Shown: positions 17,381 to 26,666, numbered from the stretch's first letter. The stretch: 64,000 bases of DNA from Candidatus Saccharimonadota bacterium (GCA_905373835.1 CAJPUN010000003.1:62001-126000), one strand, 5' to 3'. The notes: generated by a model from the sequence alone, not told the origin. Numbers and translations are program-made.

Positions 17381-18208
17381 CTACTGCAGAGCGCAGCGCT
17401 CAGCGATCATATCCTTTGTTAGCTGGGCAATAGCGTTACTTAGCTGTGCGATATCTTTTGGCTCGACGTATGTGCGGCGGCGCTGTGACGCAGTTTCGCT
17501 AGATTCATAAGAACAGGTGAGTGTAGTACCAAGTTGGTCGCTCTCAATCTCGCATGTGACTGGTGTATCGATCCCATCACAGACATAAGGTACTGTGTAT
17601 ACGGCCGAGATACCTAGTATTAATTCGCCAATTCGGCGTGCAGTCAAGACAAAGCACATACTTGATGATTGCTCACCATTACCATTGCGGTAGCTTACAC
17701 TGTGGTACACCTGAGAAGGATCGGCCGTAGGGAGGACCGCTTCATCAAGAAGAGTCTGGAGGTCGGCAGCAGTTGTGCCGCGGTTGGTTGCATACCATCT
17801 AAATAACTTCGAATCGCCAGGCGGGCGCGAGCGGTCGAGTAGGCGTGCCACGTGGTTGTGGGTGATAGACATCTGGCTGGGGTCGGTCCGGCTATACCAG
17901 CAGTGCCGATTATCCGCCAGTGTTAGTGCAAAAGAATGATGCTTATCGGGGTCGGCAAAGGCGAGCTGGCCAGCGGTCAGGCCAGTGGCATCAGCTGTGA
18001 GGTCAACGGCCAATGTACCACCTTCGTTATATTGCCCAAAGGGAGCTTGGTAAGCTATCGTTGTTTCGTCGGGCATGGCATGGTGCGCTTCAAGCGCTGC
18101 AACCGTTTCATACAGGTGGCGGCCAAGCAGGGTGAGTTCGGTTGGCTCGCAGTTCTTAAGTGAAAAGATGCCGATAGACACGGCATCGACTGGCTCGCGA
18201 TTGGTCAT
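17381..18208 (-). CDS. Soluble protein of unknown function
   Basis: A 275-residue protein without signal peptide or membrane segment that I do not recognise. It has an alternating beta-rich pattern (for example YHSVSYRNGNGEQSSSMCFVLTA broken by short helices) and ends in a helical tail with LSNAIAQLTKDMI. The ATG at 18208 is preceded on the minus strand by TACAAT, whose last base lies 10 nt upstream, close to the leaderless spacing seen elsewhere. It converges with alaS and is divergent from the FtsA/PilM-like gene. Confidence 0.7.
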   Translation of the reverse strand: MTNREPVDAVSIGIFSLKNCEPTELTLLGRHLYETVAALEAHHAMPDETTIAYQAPFGQYNEGGTLAVDLTADATGLTAGQLAFADPDKHHSFALTLADNRHCWYSRTDPSQMSITHNHVARLLDRSRPPGDSKLFRWYATNRGTTAADLQTLLDEAVLPTADPSQVYHSVSYRNGNGEQSSSMCFVLTARRIGELILGISAVYTVPYVCDGIDTPVTCEIESDQLGTTLTCSYESSETASQRRRTYVEPKDIAQLSNAIAQLTKDMIAERCALQ

Positions 18209-18381
18209 AGTGAGCGTATTGTACAGTGGTTACCTCTGTTTTGTCAAGGAGGTGCTACCACTGTATGATTTTTCTGCAATGTTTCTCAATAACGACACTT
18301 GCAGTGCTTGATGCAAAATGAATCATTTTATCATAAATTCGCCAATAATCACCGTTTAGGGCTAGCAGGCAAGCCTGTATA

Positions 18382-18396
18382 TGGTATATAATAGAG
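18382..18396 (+). promoter_or_regulatory. Extended -10 promoter of the envelope cluster
   Basis: TGGTATATA (18382-18390) ends 7 nt before the ATG at 18397, consistent with a leaderless transcript. No other promoter is evident before the downstream genes through mltG. Confidence 0.55.
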
Positions 18397-19665
18397 ATGA
18401 TTATGGTTTTCGATCGATTTCTTACCCGAGCAGATAACAGCGCTAGCGAATGCCTCGTTGGCCTCGATATTGGGACAGAGTACGTCAAGGCGCTGCTTGC
18501 CCGGGTGAATGGTGAGGAGATTGAGATCATCGGTGTGGGGCGCAAGCACCAAGACCGCAGCGATATGCACTCGGGTGCGATTGCCGACATTGCCGCAGTC
18601 GTGCGCAACTGCGAAGATGCTCTGGCCCAAGCCGAGTCTGAGGCTGGCATACAGGCGCGCCGTGCAGTAATTGGTATTGCTGGCGAGCTTGTGAAGGGTG
18701 TGACAAATACCATTCGCTATCGTCGTCCGCAGCCCGATCGTCCACTAGATGAGACCGAGATGGAATTCATCATCGAGAAGGTGCAAGACCGAGCTGCCAT
18801 CAAGGCGCAGCGGCAGATCGCTCTCGAGACGGGCAATCAAGATGTGGAAGTAAAGCTCGTCAACTCTGCACTCGTCAGTATTCATATTGATGGCTACAAG
18901 GTGAGTAACCCAATTAGCTTCCAAGGCAAAGATGTAGCGGTGCAGATCTATACAGCGTTTGCTCCCATGGTGCACATTGGCGCGCTCGAGCGCGTGGCTG
19001 ATGAACTGGCGCTCGACCTCGTGGCGGTAGCGGCTGAGCCCTTTGCGGTGAGTCGGAGTGTACTAGGTACAGATGCGAATAGCTCATTTACGGCTATTCT
19101 TGCCGACGTTGGTGGCGGCACGACAGACATTGCGGTGGTAAATGATGGCGGTGTGGAAGGGACGCGGATGTTTGGCATTGGTGGGCGTAGCTTTACCAAT
19201 ACGATCGCCAACGAGTGTGCCATTAGCTACAACGAGGCCGAGAAGCTTAAGGTTGCGACTAATCACGAGCAGATGAAACAAGAGCTTAAGCAGCATTTTG
19301 ATACCGCAATTGATAAAACCCTCGATGTCTGGCTAGCAGGAGTTGATCTTGCTCTTAGCGAATTTAGTTCGGTCGATCACCTGCCTAATCGTATCTTGCT
19401 CTGCGGTGGTGGGGCAAGCCTCAAGCCACTAGTCAAGGCCCTCGAGACGCGCGATTGGTATACCGACCTCCCCTTTACACGCCGGCCAGTGGTGCAGCAT
19501 ATTAAGCCCAGTGACGTCTCGGGTGTGGTCGACCTGACGAACAAGGTCAGCGATCACTCATTTATCACCGCGATGGGCCTCCTGCGCGTGGGCTACGATA
19601 CAATGATCGGGGCAAGTGAAACAGAAACACTACGCAATAAATTGAATAAAATGTTGAGGATCTAA
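18397..19665 (+). CDS. FtsA/PilM-like actin-fold ATPase
   Basis: A 422-residue cytoplasmic ATPase of the actin/Hsp70 superfamily, FtsA-SHS2-PilM branch. Phosphate 1 is LVGLDIGTEYVKAL near residue 25. Phosphate 2 is ILADVGGGTTDIAVV near residue 235. The adenosine motif is ILLCGGGASLKPL near residue 333. The C terminus is amphipathic and basic (TLRNKLNKMLRI), as in membrane-tethered FtsA. FtsA links FtsZ to the membrane; PilM organises type IV pilus assembly. ftsZ and pilB are not nearby, so the choice between the two is open. The gene abuts the next one with no gap, and that gene encodes a bitopic membrane protein, a PilM-PilN-like arrangement. Confidence 0.85.
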   Translation: MIMVFDRFLTRADNSASECLVGLDIGTEYVKALLARVNGEEIEIIGVGRKHQDRSDMHSGAIADIAAVVRNCEDALAQAESEAGIQARRAVIGIAGELVKGVTNTIRYRRPQPDRPLDETEMEFIIEKVQDRAAIKAQRQIALETGNQDVEVKLVNSALVSIHIDGYKVSNPISFQGKDVAVQIYTAFAPMVHIGALERVADELALDLVAVAAEPFAVSRSVLGTDANSSFTAILADVGGGTTDIAVVNDGGVEGTRMFGIGGRSFTNTIANECAISYNEAEKLKVATNHEQMKQELKQHFDTAIDKTLDVWLAGVDLALSEFSSVDHLPNRILLCGGGASLKPLVKALETRDWYTDLPFTRRPVVQHIKPSDVSGVVDLTNKVSDHSFITAMGLLRVGYDTMIGASETETLRNKLNKMLRI

Positions 19666-21297
19666 ATGCAAAAAGATGTCATTTATATCGATACCGAGGA
19701 CGACATTACCGCCATCATTGGCAAGGTGAAGGACTCCTCACAAAAAATCGTCGCACTTGTGCCACCCAAGCGGATTGGTGCCATGCAGAGCGCTGTCAAC
19801 CTCAAGCTCGTCCAGCGCGCTGCTGAGCAAGCAGGTAAACGGCTCGTCATTATCACTGGCAACCAAGCGCTCTCGACTTTGGCCGCTTCGGCAAGTATCC
19901 CCACGGCGCGGACATTGCAAAGCCGGCCAGAGATGGCTGAGATCCCAGCACTGGAGGTTGATGACGAAGATGTCATTGACGGTAGTGAGCTCGAGTCAGA
20001 CGATCCTGAGCCAGTAATGCCTGCTACTTCTGTGTCAGCTCGTCCTTCCACCCGCCCAGCTGCCCGTGCTACATCAGATGATGACAAAGCGGCAGATGCT
20101 TCGGCTGCCTCAGACCTCAAGAAAAAGGTGAAGGTGCCAGACTTCAACAAGATGCGCAAGAAGCTCTTGATCAGCGGTGCGGCACTCGTTGTCCTAATTG
20201 TTTTCTTGGTGTGGGCAATTTTCTTCGCACCACATGCGACCATCACTATCAAGGCGCGTACCTCTGATTTGCCACTCAGTACCCGCGTCACGATTGGCGA
20301 TTCGCTTGGTTCAAACCTGCAAGAAGGGACGATCAAGACGACGACCAAGACAACGCGCAAAACCATCTCAATCGACTTCACTGCCACTGGCAAAGAAGAT
20401 GTTGGTGCAAAGGCAACGGGGACGGTGCGTTTTACGCCGGCTTCGTTTGACGTATTGCGCAATGGAGCGACGATCGACGCTGGGACGACCATCACGTCCG
20501 AGAATGGCATGCAATACAAGACGACATCGTCGGTGGTATTCGACTCGAACGCGTCGGGTGGCGACCTGATGCGAGGCCGCACAACAGAAGTCACTGCAGT
20601 AGAGAGTGGCACGAAGTACAATGGTGCGTCGGGCTCGGCTAAAGGCCCCTCTGGCTTCTCTGTTTCCTTCACGCATGATACTTCTGGTGGTACAGATAAG
20701 ACAATTACCACAGTGCAGCGTAGTGACATTGAGCAGGCGAGGAATAGACTCCATAGCTCACTCGATAGCAATGGTGCCAAGCGTGAGCTTGCCTCACAGT
20801 TTAATGGCGACAGCTACATTATTCTGAATGATACCTTCAAGCAAAACGACAGCGACATCCAACCGAACGTCAAGGTAGGTGGCGAAGCAACCGACGGCAA
20901 AGCCCAGCTGACTGGTGCGGTGGAGTACTCCCTCTCGGCGATAGAGAAGCGCGAGGCCAGCATCTTCCTTGACGCGTATTTCAAGCAGCAGATCGATGGC
21001 AAGGCCAACCAGCAAGTCCATAGCAACGGCGTCAATAAACTCTCGGTGACCAATGTTTCGGCTAATGGCAATGCCTACAATGCGACTATTACGACCAACG
21101 GCAAGATCGGCCCCAAGGTCGACGAGTCGGAGCTCAAAGACTACGCCAAGGGCAAGCGCTATGCCGAGATTCGCTCGCATGTTGAGAAGATCGAGGGGGT
21201 GAGTTCGGCCGATGTATCGTTCTCACCATTCTGGGTGCAATCAGCACCAAATGACACGAATCGGATAAAGGTGGTATTTGACCTCAATGAACAATAA
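19666..21297 (+). CDS. Bitopic membrane protein of a CPR-type conserved family
   Basis: A 543-residue protein. A cytoplasmic N-terminal domain (residues 1-85, IVALVPPKRIGAMQSAVNLKL, with an LVIITGNQALSTLAA strand) is followed by an acidic and Ser/Pro-rich linker. One membrane helix lies near 165-188 (LLISGAALVVLIVFLVWAIFF). About 350 extracellular residues follow, of repetitive Thr/Ser-rich beta character with KARTSDLPLSTRV and TATGKEDVGAKATGTV segments. It resembles proteins often seen beside FtsA/PilM-like genes in CPR genomes, some labelled baseplate-J-like, from memory. It begins directly after the ATPase stop and overlaps ruvX by 11 nt. A pilus- or envelope-assembly partner role is inferred. 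Confidence 0.75.
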   Translation: MQKDVIYIDTEDDITAIIGKVKDSSQKIVALVPPKRIGAMQSAVNLKLVQRAAEQAGKRLVIITGNQALSTLAASASIPTARTLQSRPEMAEIPALEVDDEDVIDGSELESDDPEPVMPATSVSARPSTRPAARATSDDDKAADASAASDLKKKVKVPDFNKMRKKLLISGAALVVLIVFLVWAIFFAPHATITIKARTSDLPLSTRVTIGDSLGSNLQEGTIKTTTKTTRKTISIDFTATGKEDVGAKATGTVRFTPASFDVLRNGATIDAGTTITSENGMQYKTTSSVVFDSNASGGDLMRGRTTEVTAVESGTKYNGASGSAKGPSGFSVSFTHDTSGGTDKTITTVQRSDIEQARNRLHSSLDSNGAKRELASQFNGDSYIILNDTFKQNDSDIQPNVKVGGEATDGKAQLTGAVEYSLSAIEKREASIFLDAYFKQQIDGKANQQVHSNGVNKLSVTNVSANGNAYNATITTNGKIGPKVDESELKDYAKGKRYAEIRSHVEKIEGVSSADVSFSPFWVQSAPNDTNRIKVVFDLNEQ

Positions 21298-21697
21298 GAG
21301 AACATACTTAGCGCTTGATGTTGGCGAGCGGCGGATTGGCGTGGCAATTGCCGATCCGTCCGTGCGAATTGCCGTCGCATATGATACGATTGAAGTGGAT
21401 GGTAGTGAACTTGAGCAGATCACTCAGCTGATTATGAGTGAGCGTGTTGGGGTGGTGATCGTTGGTTACCCGCGCAATCAATCGGGCGAGCCAACGGCTC
21501 AGACTGCTTATGTCGAGCGGTTTGCGACCCAATTGACGGATATCGCGCCGCGCTTGGCATTTCAAGATGAGTCGCTCACCAGCGTACAGGCTGAGGAGTA
21601 TCTTCGTGCTCAAGGTAAGCCGTATAGCAAGGGTGCTATCGATGCCGTCGCTGCCAGTATTATTTTGCAAGACTATTTGGAGACGCACTATGACTGA
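21287..21697 (+). CDS. ruvX: RuvX/YqgF RNase H-fold nuclease
   Basis: A putative Holliday junction resolvase or pre-16S rRNA 5'-end processing nuclease. Family motifs are present: LALDVGERRIGVAIAD (first catalytic Asp), VGYPRNQSGE, DESLTSVQAEE (Glu) and IDAVAASIILQDYL (last Asp). Length is 136 residues from the ATG at 21287, which overlaps the previous gene by 11 nt. An upstream TTG at 21278 is less likely. The stop overlaps the mltG start by 8 nt. The ruvX-mltG pairing is widespread in bacteria. Confidence 0.93.
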   Translation: MNNKRTYLALDVGERRIGVAIADPSVRIAVAYDTIEVDGSELEQITQLIMSERVGVVIVGYPRNQSGEPTAQTAYVERFATQLTDIAPRLAFQDESLTSVQAEEYLRAQGKPYSKGAIDAVAASIILQDYLETHYD

Positions 21698-23390
21698 TTT
21701 TCGCCGCCAGCCAGGCAGAGGCTTCCAGGTAGGGAATCCAAACCCACCACTGTCGCCGCCACCAGCAGAACGCATTACGCCGCGGTCGGGGCGCTCAGCT
21801 GCAGTGGGGGCTTCGGGGCGAGCTGCGTCACCGTATATGCACCGCTCGGAGCCACATCGCCCAATGGTGGGGCAACAACAACCACAATCGACACAATCTA
21901 TCCAGCCACAGCCAGCACCATCCTCTGCGCCGCAGCAGGCGTATGACCCCTACGCGTGGGTGAGTAGGCCGCAACCTCAACCACAATCGCAACCAGCACC
22001 TCAGCCACAGCCCTACCGCGCATCAGCACCGTCTCGCGACACGTACGCGGTGCCAGTCCAGCAGCCAGCGCCGCAATCTCAACCGCAACCAGCCACCATT
22101 CCGGCTGATGATTTTGCTGATGACACGCTGCCGTCTGGGCTTGATGATGATAGCTTCTACGGCTTTGATGATGACCAGCCGCCACAGTCCGCACCAGAGC
22201 CGCAGCGAGGGAGTCTACTTGGCAATGACGGTGTTTCGCCACTCTTTGCAGATGATGCACCAAAAGGTCGGACGATTGGCTCTCAAAAAAAATCCCCACG
22301 CTACAATACTGAGCGGCCACGTCATGGGCGTCGCCGCTGGCTATGGTGGCTCAGTGGTATTGGATTGCTAATGTTGCTCATCCTTGCAGTAGCATACTGG
22401 TGGTATCATCAAAATCTACAGCCAGTCGACCGGACCGACACCACGACCAAGACGATAACGATTGGCGAGGGCGACACGTTCAAGACTGTTGCTGCTACAC
22501 TGAAAGAGCAGGGGCTGATTCGTGATGTTCGCGCCTTTGATATCTACACCCGCCTGTCGGGCTCGCGCAATCAACTGCACACTGGTGTGTGTCAGTTTAG
22601 TCCTGCGCAATCGTTACCTGAGATCGCGACCAAGCTCTCGCAGGGGTGTCATGATAATCGTGTTGTCACATTTTTGCCAGGTGGCACCGTTGTCGATTCG
22701 CACTATAAGCCGCAAGGTCAAGATGCCACCACGGCGCTCAAGCGGGCTGGCTACAGCGAGGAGTCGATCAAAGCTGCACTAGCCAAGACGTACGACAGCC
22801 CACTCTTTGCCAACAAGCCAGCTGGCACCTCGCTCGAGGGCTATATCTTTGGTGATACATACTCTGTGCCGGCCAATCAAGGGCCAGAGGCAGCGCTCAA
22901 GGCAGCTTTCGCGCATATGTATGAGCAGATTCAGAACAATGGTTTGATTGACAAATTCGCAGCTCAAAAGCTCAACCTTTACCAAGCTATCACCCTCGCC
23001 TCCATCATTCAGCGTGAGATGGGTTGTGGCGGCGCGAGCCAAGATTGCTACCAGATCCAGCGGCAGATTGCCCAGGTCTTTTACAAGCGGTTGCGCGAGA
23101 ATAAGGTGCTGGGCTCGGATGTGACCTTCATCTACGGGGCAGATATCGCCGGCGTTAGCCCTAATGTCAATCTCGATTCGCCATACAATACACGCATCAA
23201 GCCAGGCTTGCCACCTGGGCCAATTGCCACGCCTGGCCTCGGTGCACTCAAAGCAGTGGCCGACCCAGCACCTGGTAGCTATGAGTTCTTCCTCGCTGGT
23301 GATGATGGCAATGTCTACTTCGCCAATACCGATGCCGAGCACCAGGCCAACATCAAGCAGCACTGTAAGAAGCTCTGTTCGGAGTTGTAG
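21690..23390 (+). CDS. mltG: Endolytic murein transglycosylase MltG
   Basis: MltG cleaves nascent peptidoglycan strands at the outer face of the membrane. The ATG at 21690 gives 566 residues. The first about 200 form a long Pro/Gln-rich, then acidic, disordered cytoplasmic region. One membrane helix follows (WLWWLSGIGLLMLLILAVAYWW), then the LysM-like and YceG domain. Signatures are LEGYIFGDTY, ASIIQREMG with the catalytic Glu, and YNTRIKPGLPPGPIATPG. Two extra cysteine pairs (GCGGASQDC, and CKKLC at the end) suggest disulfides outside. The long N-terminal extension is unusual for the family and could bind division proteins. Confidence 0.93.
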   Translation: MTDFRRQPGRGFQVGNPNPPLSPPPAERITPRSGRSAAVGASGRAASPYMHRSEPHRPMVGQQQPQSTQSIQPQPAPSSAPQQAYDPYAWVSRPQPQPQSQPAPQPQPYRASAPSRDTYAVPVQQPAPQSQPQPATIPADDFADDTLPSGLDDDSFYGFDDDQPPQSAPEPQRGSLLGNDGVSPLFADDAPKGRTIGSQKKSPRYNTERPRHGRRRWLWWLSGIGLLMLLILAVAYWWYHQNLQPVDRTDTTTKTITIGEGDTFKTVAATLKEQGLIRDVRAFDIYTRLSGSRNQLHTGVCQFSPAQSLPEIATKLSQGCHDNRVVTFLPGGTVVDSHYKPQGQDATTALKRAGYSEESIKAALAKTYDSPLFANKPAGTSLEGYIFGDTYSVPANQGPEAALKAAFAHMYEQIQNNGLIDKFAAQKLNLYQAITLASIIQREMGCGGASQDCYQIQRQIAQVFYKRLRENKVLGSDVTFIYGADIAGVSPNVNLDSPYNTRIKPGLPPGPIATPGLGALKAVADPAPGSYEFFLAGDDGNVYFANTDAEHQANIKQHCKKLCSEL

Positions 23391-23569
23391 CGCTTCAGCT
23401 GTGGCCTCATATGCTCTCAAATGTTCCTTCCTAGTGCGGATAAAAATCAAACCAAGTATCCCAGAGGTGTTTATCTTGCAATCTAATAATATGTTATAAA
23501 AATTGCGTGTATTGTATGAAACAACGCGCTGAGGTATTAAGCCCTACGAAAAAGTAAATACTATTGAAG

Positions 23570-23845
23570 CTAAGCTTCGTGTTTGCCAAGGGTGTGCAAA
23601 ACAGAAAGTCCATCATGTGACAATATCAGGCTAAAACTGTTGCAATTTTCACAAAATATCATCTCCCACCACTGTGGTAAGCCATTGACTAAACTACAAC
23701 CGCGTAGTAGAATGGATGGTAGCCAGTCGGGGAGTGAGGATACTGGGAATGCAAGAGAGGGAAATTGCTCTACCAATGGCCTGCCTTTAAATGTCGTACG
23801 AGCACCGAAATCAACTTTTTTAATATTAATAAAATCGGTCGACAT
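23570..23845 (-). CDS. Candidate small CxxC protein
   Basis: A 91-residue open frame in an otherwise gene-free 520-base interval between mltG and the LysM-CHAP gene. The ATG at 23845 follows GGAG by 6 nt. The composition is ordinary for a protein, with FKGRPLVEQFPSLAFPVSSL, a Trp-rich middle (PQWWEMIFCENC) and one CxxC pair that could hold zinc or a disulfide. An overlapping plus-strand frame (23583-23888) is the competing reading but has no good ribosome site. The call rests on the ribosome site and composition only. Confidence 0.4.
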   Translation of the reverse strand: MSTDFINIKKVDFGARTTFKGRPLVEQFPSLAFPVSSLPDWLPSILLRGCSLVNGLPQWWEMIFCENCNSFSLILSHDGLSVLHTLGKHEA

Positions 23846-23910
23846 GTGTGCTCCGTTCTCTTGCATAGAGAGAAGAAAGACAGAGTGAGGTAGTAGCGCG
23901 CTAGTAATAG

Positions 23911-25149
23911 ATGCGCAGGAGAACGATCATTCGTCAACAACAAGCAGCCGAGAAGGCTTCACAACTCGAACTTTCACCTATTACCGTGCGGAGTCGGCGC
24001 CCGCGACCACTGTATAAGTCATTATCGCCGGTACGGACATCGGCCTATGTCGGGGTTTTTGTCCTAGTACTTTCACTTGTCGCCATGAGCTATCAGCCAA
24101 TTTTGGCAGAGAACACCGCTCTAGCTAGCGCTGCGCCCATCAGCGCAACGCGCCAGACGGCAGCGACACCATCAGCAGATGGGGTAGATCAGCTCGTTGC
24201 AACCAATGTTGCTACATCAATTGCTGAGAGCACAAACCTGCCTGTCACCAACAACGTTGCCAACCTCTCGCAGTCAATTGCTGCAGAGAACTCGTTTACC
24301 CAAACGAGCGCCACGACAATTAACAAGCCGCAGATTGTTCAGCCGACAGCTGACAACCGTACCATCAAGAAATACACCACAGTTGCTGGCGATAGCGTGC
24401 CAAGCCTTGCCGATAAGTTCAAGATTAGCACGCAGACTATCAAATGGGTTAACAAGCTCACGAGTGATGCGCTTGAGCCCGGCAAAGAGCTGACGATCTT
24501 GCCAGTTAATGGCATCCTCTACACCGTTAAGGATGGTGATACGCTCGATAGCATTGCCGCTAAATACAAAGCAGATAAGAACCAGCTGACTCTCTACAAC
24601 GACCTTGAGCTGACTTCTACCCCCGCTAAGGGCTCACAACTGATCATTCCTGATGGCTCGCTACCAACAGAAGAGCAGCCAGGCTATGTAGCGCCACGCT
24701 CTGGTGCTGCTGCGCGCACAGCCAGCGCAACTGGCACAAATAGCTACAACGGCACCGGTGCTTACGGTGGTGCTGCCGGCACAGCCCACGCCTGGACGGG
24801 TGGTGGTGACGGTGGTGGCTATGCCTGGGGCAACTGTACCTTCTACGCCTACGAGCGTCGTCTTGAGCTTGGCCGGCCTATTGGTCGCCAGTGGGGCAAT
24901 GCTGCTACCTGGGCTAGCTTTGCTCGTGCATCTGGCTACGGTGTCGGCACAACGCCAGCCGTTGGTGCAGTGATGCAAAATGGTGGTGGGTATGGCCACG
25001 TTGCCATCGTCGAGAGTGTTAACCCTGGTGTTTCGGTCACCGTTAGCGAGATGAACGGCTTCCGCTGGGGTGGTGGATTCAACCGCGTTGGCTTTGGCAA
25101 CATCCCATGGAACGAAGCAGTCGGTGGTCGCTACCAGTATATCTACTAA
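23911..25149 (+). CDS. Secreted LysM-CHAP peptidoglycan hydrolase
   Basis: A 412-residue exported wall hydrolase. A basic N terminus is followed by a membrane or signal segment near residues 46-68 (VGVFVLVLSLVAMSYQPILA) and a Thr/Ala-rich linker. Two LysM modules lie near 150-190 (YTTVAGDSVPSLADKFKIS) and 205-250 (YTVKDGDTLDSIAAKYKAD). A Gly-rich spacer leads to a C-terminal CHAP domain with the catalytic Cys in WGNCTFYAYERR and His in GYGHVAIVES. CHAP domains cut peptide stems or cross-bridges. It could serve self-division or act on the host wall, as expected of an epibiont. A clear terminator follows. Confidence 0.92.
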   Translation: MRRRTIIRQQQAAEKASQLELSPITVRSRRPRPLYKSLSPVRTSAYVGVFVLVLSLVAMSYQPILAENTALASAAPISATRQTAATPSADGVDQLVATNVATSIAESTNLPVTNNVANLSQSIAAENSFTQTSATTINKPQIVQPTADNRTIKKYTTVAGDSVPSLADKFKISTQTIKWVNKLTSDALEPGKELTILPVNGILYTVKDGDTLDSIAAKYKADKNQLTLYNDLELTSTPAKGSQLIIPDGSLPTEEQPGYVAPRSGAAARTASATGTNSYNGTGAYGGAAGTAHAWTGGGDGGGYAWGNCTFYAYERRLELGRPIGRQWGNAATWASFARASGYGVGTTPAVGAVMQNGGGYGHVAIVESVNPGVSVTVSEMNGFRWGGGFNRVGFGNIPWNEAVGGRYQYIY

Positions 25150-25172
25150 TTTCAATCCAATGAGCCTATCAA

Positions 25173-25202
25173 ACACCTCTGTTGCCGCAGAGGTGTTTTT
25201 TG
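25173..25202 (+). terminator. Terminator after the LysM-CHAP gene
   Basis: ACACCTCTG and CAGAGGTGT pair around a 6-nt loop and run into six or more T residues. The obgE promoter begins immediately after it. Confidence 0.9.
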
Positions 25203-25218
25203 GTATACTTAATAGTAT
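25201..25218 (+). promoter_or_regulatory. Extended -10 promoter of obgE
   Basis: TGGTATACT (25201-25209) ends 10 nt before the obgE ATG, predicting a 5' leader of about 3 nt and no Shine-Dalgarno. It overlaps the end of the preceding terminator. Confidence 0.65.
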
Positions 25219-26595
25219 ATGTTTGTAGATACAGCAAAGGTAACAGTAGTAGCAGGCCGTGGTGGCGACGGTGCGGTGAGCTTTCGACATGAAATATATG
25301 TAGACAAAGGTGGACCTGATGGCGGAGATGGCGGTCGTGGTGGTGATGTTGTATTTGTTGCAACAGAACAGCTCAACACCTTGCTCAAGTTTCGTTACAA
25401 ACCAGAGCTCAAGGCAGAGCCCGGCGTTGCGGGTGGTAAGAAAAAAATGGCGGGTCGGTCTGGCAAGCCACTCGTCGTCAAAGTGCCAGTCGGGACACTG
25501 GTGAAGCGAGGTGATGTTGTAATTGCCGACCTCGCTGAGGCAGGGCAAGAAGCGGTCATTGCCAAGGGTGGCGATGGTGGCTTTGGCAATGCGCATTTTA
25601 AATCTAGTGTGCGCCAAACGCCGCGCATGGCCGAGCTGGGCGAGGCAGGGGAGAGTTTTGAGGCGGAGCTGGAGTTAAAGTTGCTGGCCGACGTTGGCCT
25701 GGTGGGTTTTCCAAATGCCGGCAAATCAACCTTCCTGAGCGTGGTGAGTAATGCCCGTCCGGAGATTGCGAATTACGAATTTACCACACTCACACCTAAC
25801 CTTGGAGTGGCCGATATTGATGATGGATCTATCTTAATCGCCGATATTCCTGGCTTGATTGAGGGAGCGAGCGAGGGCAAGGGTCTGGGTGATGCCTTCT
25901 TGCGGCACGTCGAGCGGACGGCTGTGCTCCTCCATCTCGTTGATGTGTATAGTAATGATGTAGCCGAGCGCTACCAAGCGATTCGTCACGAGCTGCAGCA
26001 ATACAGCACCGAGCTCGCTCAGCGGCCAGAGGTCGTGGTGCTAACGAAGTGTGATGGGCTCGATGACGATATCATTCAGATGCAGATAGATAGCTTGCGT
26101 CAGGTGGTTGACGAAGCGACGCCGATTTTTGCGATCTCTTCAGTGGCTCATCAGGGAATCGTTGATGTACTGAGAGCTTTGCGCCAGATAGTAGTAGAGG
26201 CGCGGGCGGCCGAGGCTGCAGCTGAAGAGGATGATGATTTTGCTGATGATGAGGAGCTTGCGACCATTACGCTCGGTAGCCAAGCTAAGGCCGATGCCTG
26301 GGCGGTGCAGCAACTGCAGGGCTATGCGGCGCAGCGCTGCGCCGAGACGGCAGTAGAGAGCGGCCTCACTAGCCCACGAGAGGATGGCGAGACGCCACGG
26401 GTCTTTGCTGTGTCTGGCCAAAAGCTCGAGAAATTCGCTCGTCGCACGAACTTCGCCCAGTTTGAGGCAGTCAATCGCCTGCGTGATATCATGAAGCGTC
26501 TTGGTGTCACGCACGAGCTCATCCGTCAAGGAGCGGAGGGCGACAGCATCGTGCAGATTGGCGATAGCCAGCCGTTTCCGCTGGTGGAGCAATAA
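25219..26595 (+). CDS. obgE: GTPase Obg/CgtA
   Basis: An essential ribosome-associated GTPase involved in 50S assembly and stress signalling. The N-terminal glycine-rich Obg fold is evident (GGRGGDVVFVA, KGGDGGFGNAHFKSS). The G domain has G1 VGFPNAGKSTFL near residue 165, G3 DIPGLIEGA and G4 LTKCDG. A C-terminal extension of about 110 residues, with an acidic EEDDDFADDEEL spacer, ends in an OCT-like domain (VFAVSGQKLEKFARRTNF, GDSQPFPL). Length (458) is normal. It is monocistronic between terminators. Confidence 0.96.
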   Translation: MFVDTAKVTVVAGRGGDGAVSFRHEIYVDKGGPDGGDGGRGGDVVFVATEQLNTLLKFRYKPELKAEPGVAGGKKKMAGRSGKPLVVKVPVGTLVKRGDVVIADLAEAGQEAVIAKGGDGGFGNAHFKSSVRQTPRMAELGEAGESFEAELELKLLADVGLVGFPNAGKSTFLSVVSNARPEIANYEFTTLTPNLGVADIDDGSILIADIPGLIEGASEGKGLGDAFLRHVERTAVLLHLVDVYSNDVAERYQAIRHELQQYSTELAQRPEVVVLTKCDGLDDDIIQMQIDSLRQVVDEATPIFAISSVAHQGIVDVLRALRQIVVEARAAEAAAEEDDDFADDEELATITLGSQAKADAWAVQQLQGYAAQRCAETAVESGLTSPREDGETPRVFAVSGQKLEKFARRTNFAQFEAVNRLRDIMKRLGVTHELIRQGAEGDSIVQIGDSQPFPLVEQ

Positions 26596-26616
26596 AATAT
26601 ATTAATCAATCATATT

Positions 26617-26645
26617 ATATACCACCTCTGTGTGAGGTGGTATAT
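26617..26645. terminator. Bidirectional terminator between obgE and the acidic protein gene
   Basis: A perfect 12-bp stem, ATATACCACCTC / GAGGTGGTATAT, with a 5-nt loop lies between convergent genes. It can serve both strands, though the T-run is short. Confidence 0.75.
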
Positions 26646-26666
26646 TTACTATAAAGCGCCAGTTTC

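Noticed and set aside
19683..20780. A 365-codon minus-strand open frame opposite the bitopic membrane protein.
   Set aside because: It is a low-complexity Ser/Val shadow of the Thr/Ser-rich plus-strand gene, with no ribosome site.
22779..23450. A 223-codon minus-strand frame opposite mltG.
   Set aside because: The plus strand encodes conserved MltG motifs throughout; the antisense frame has no recognisable features.
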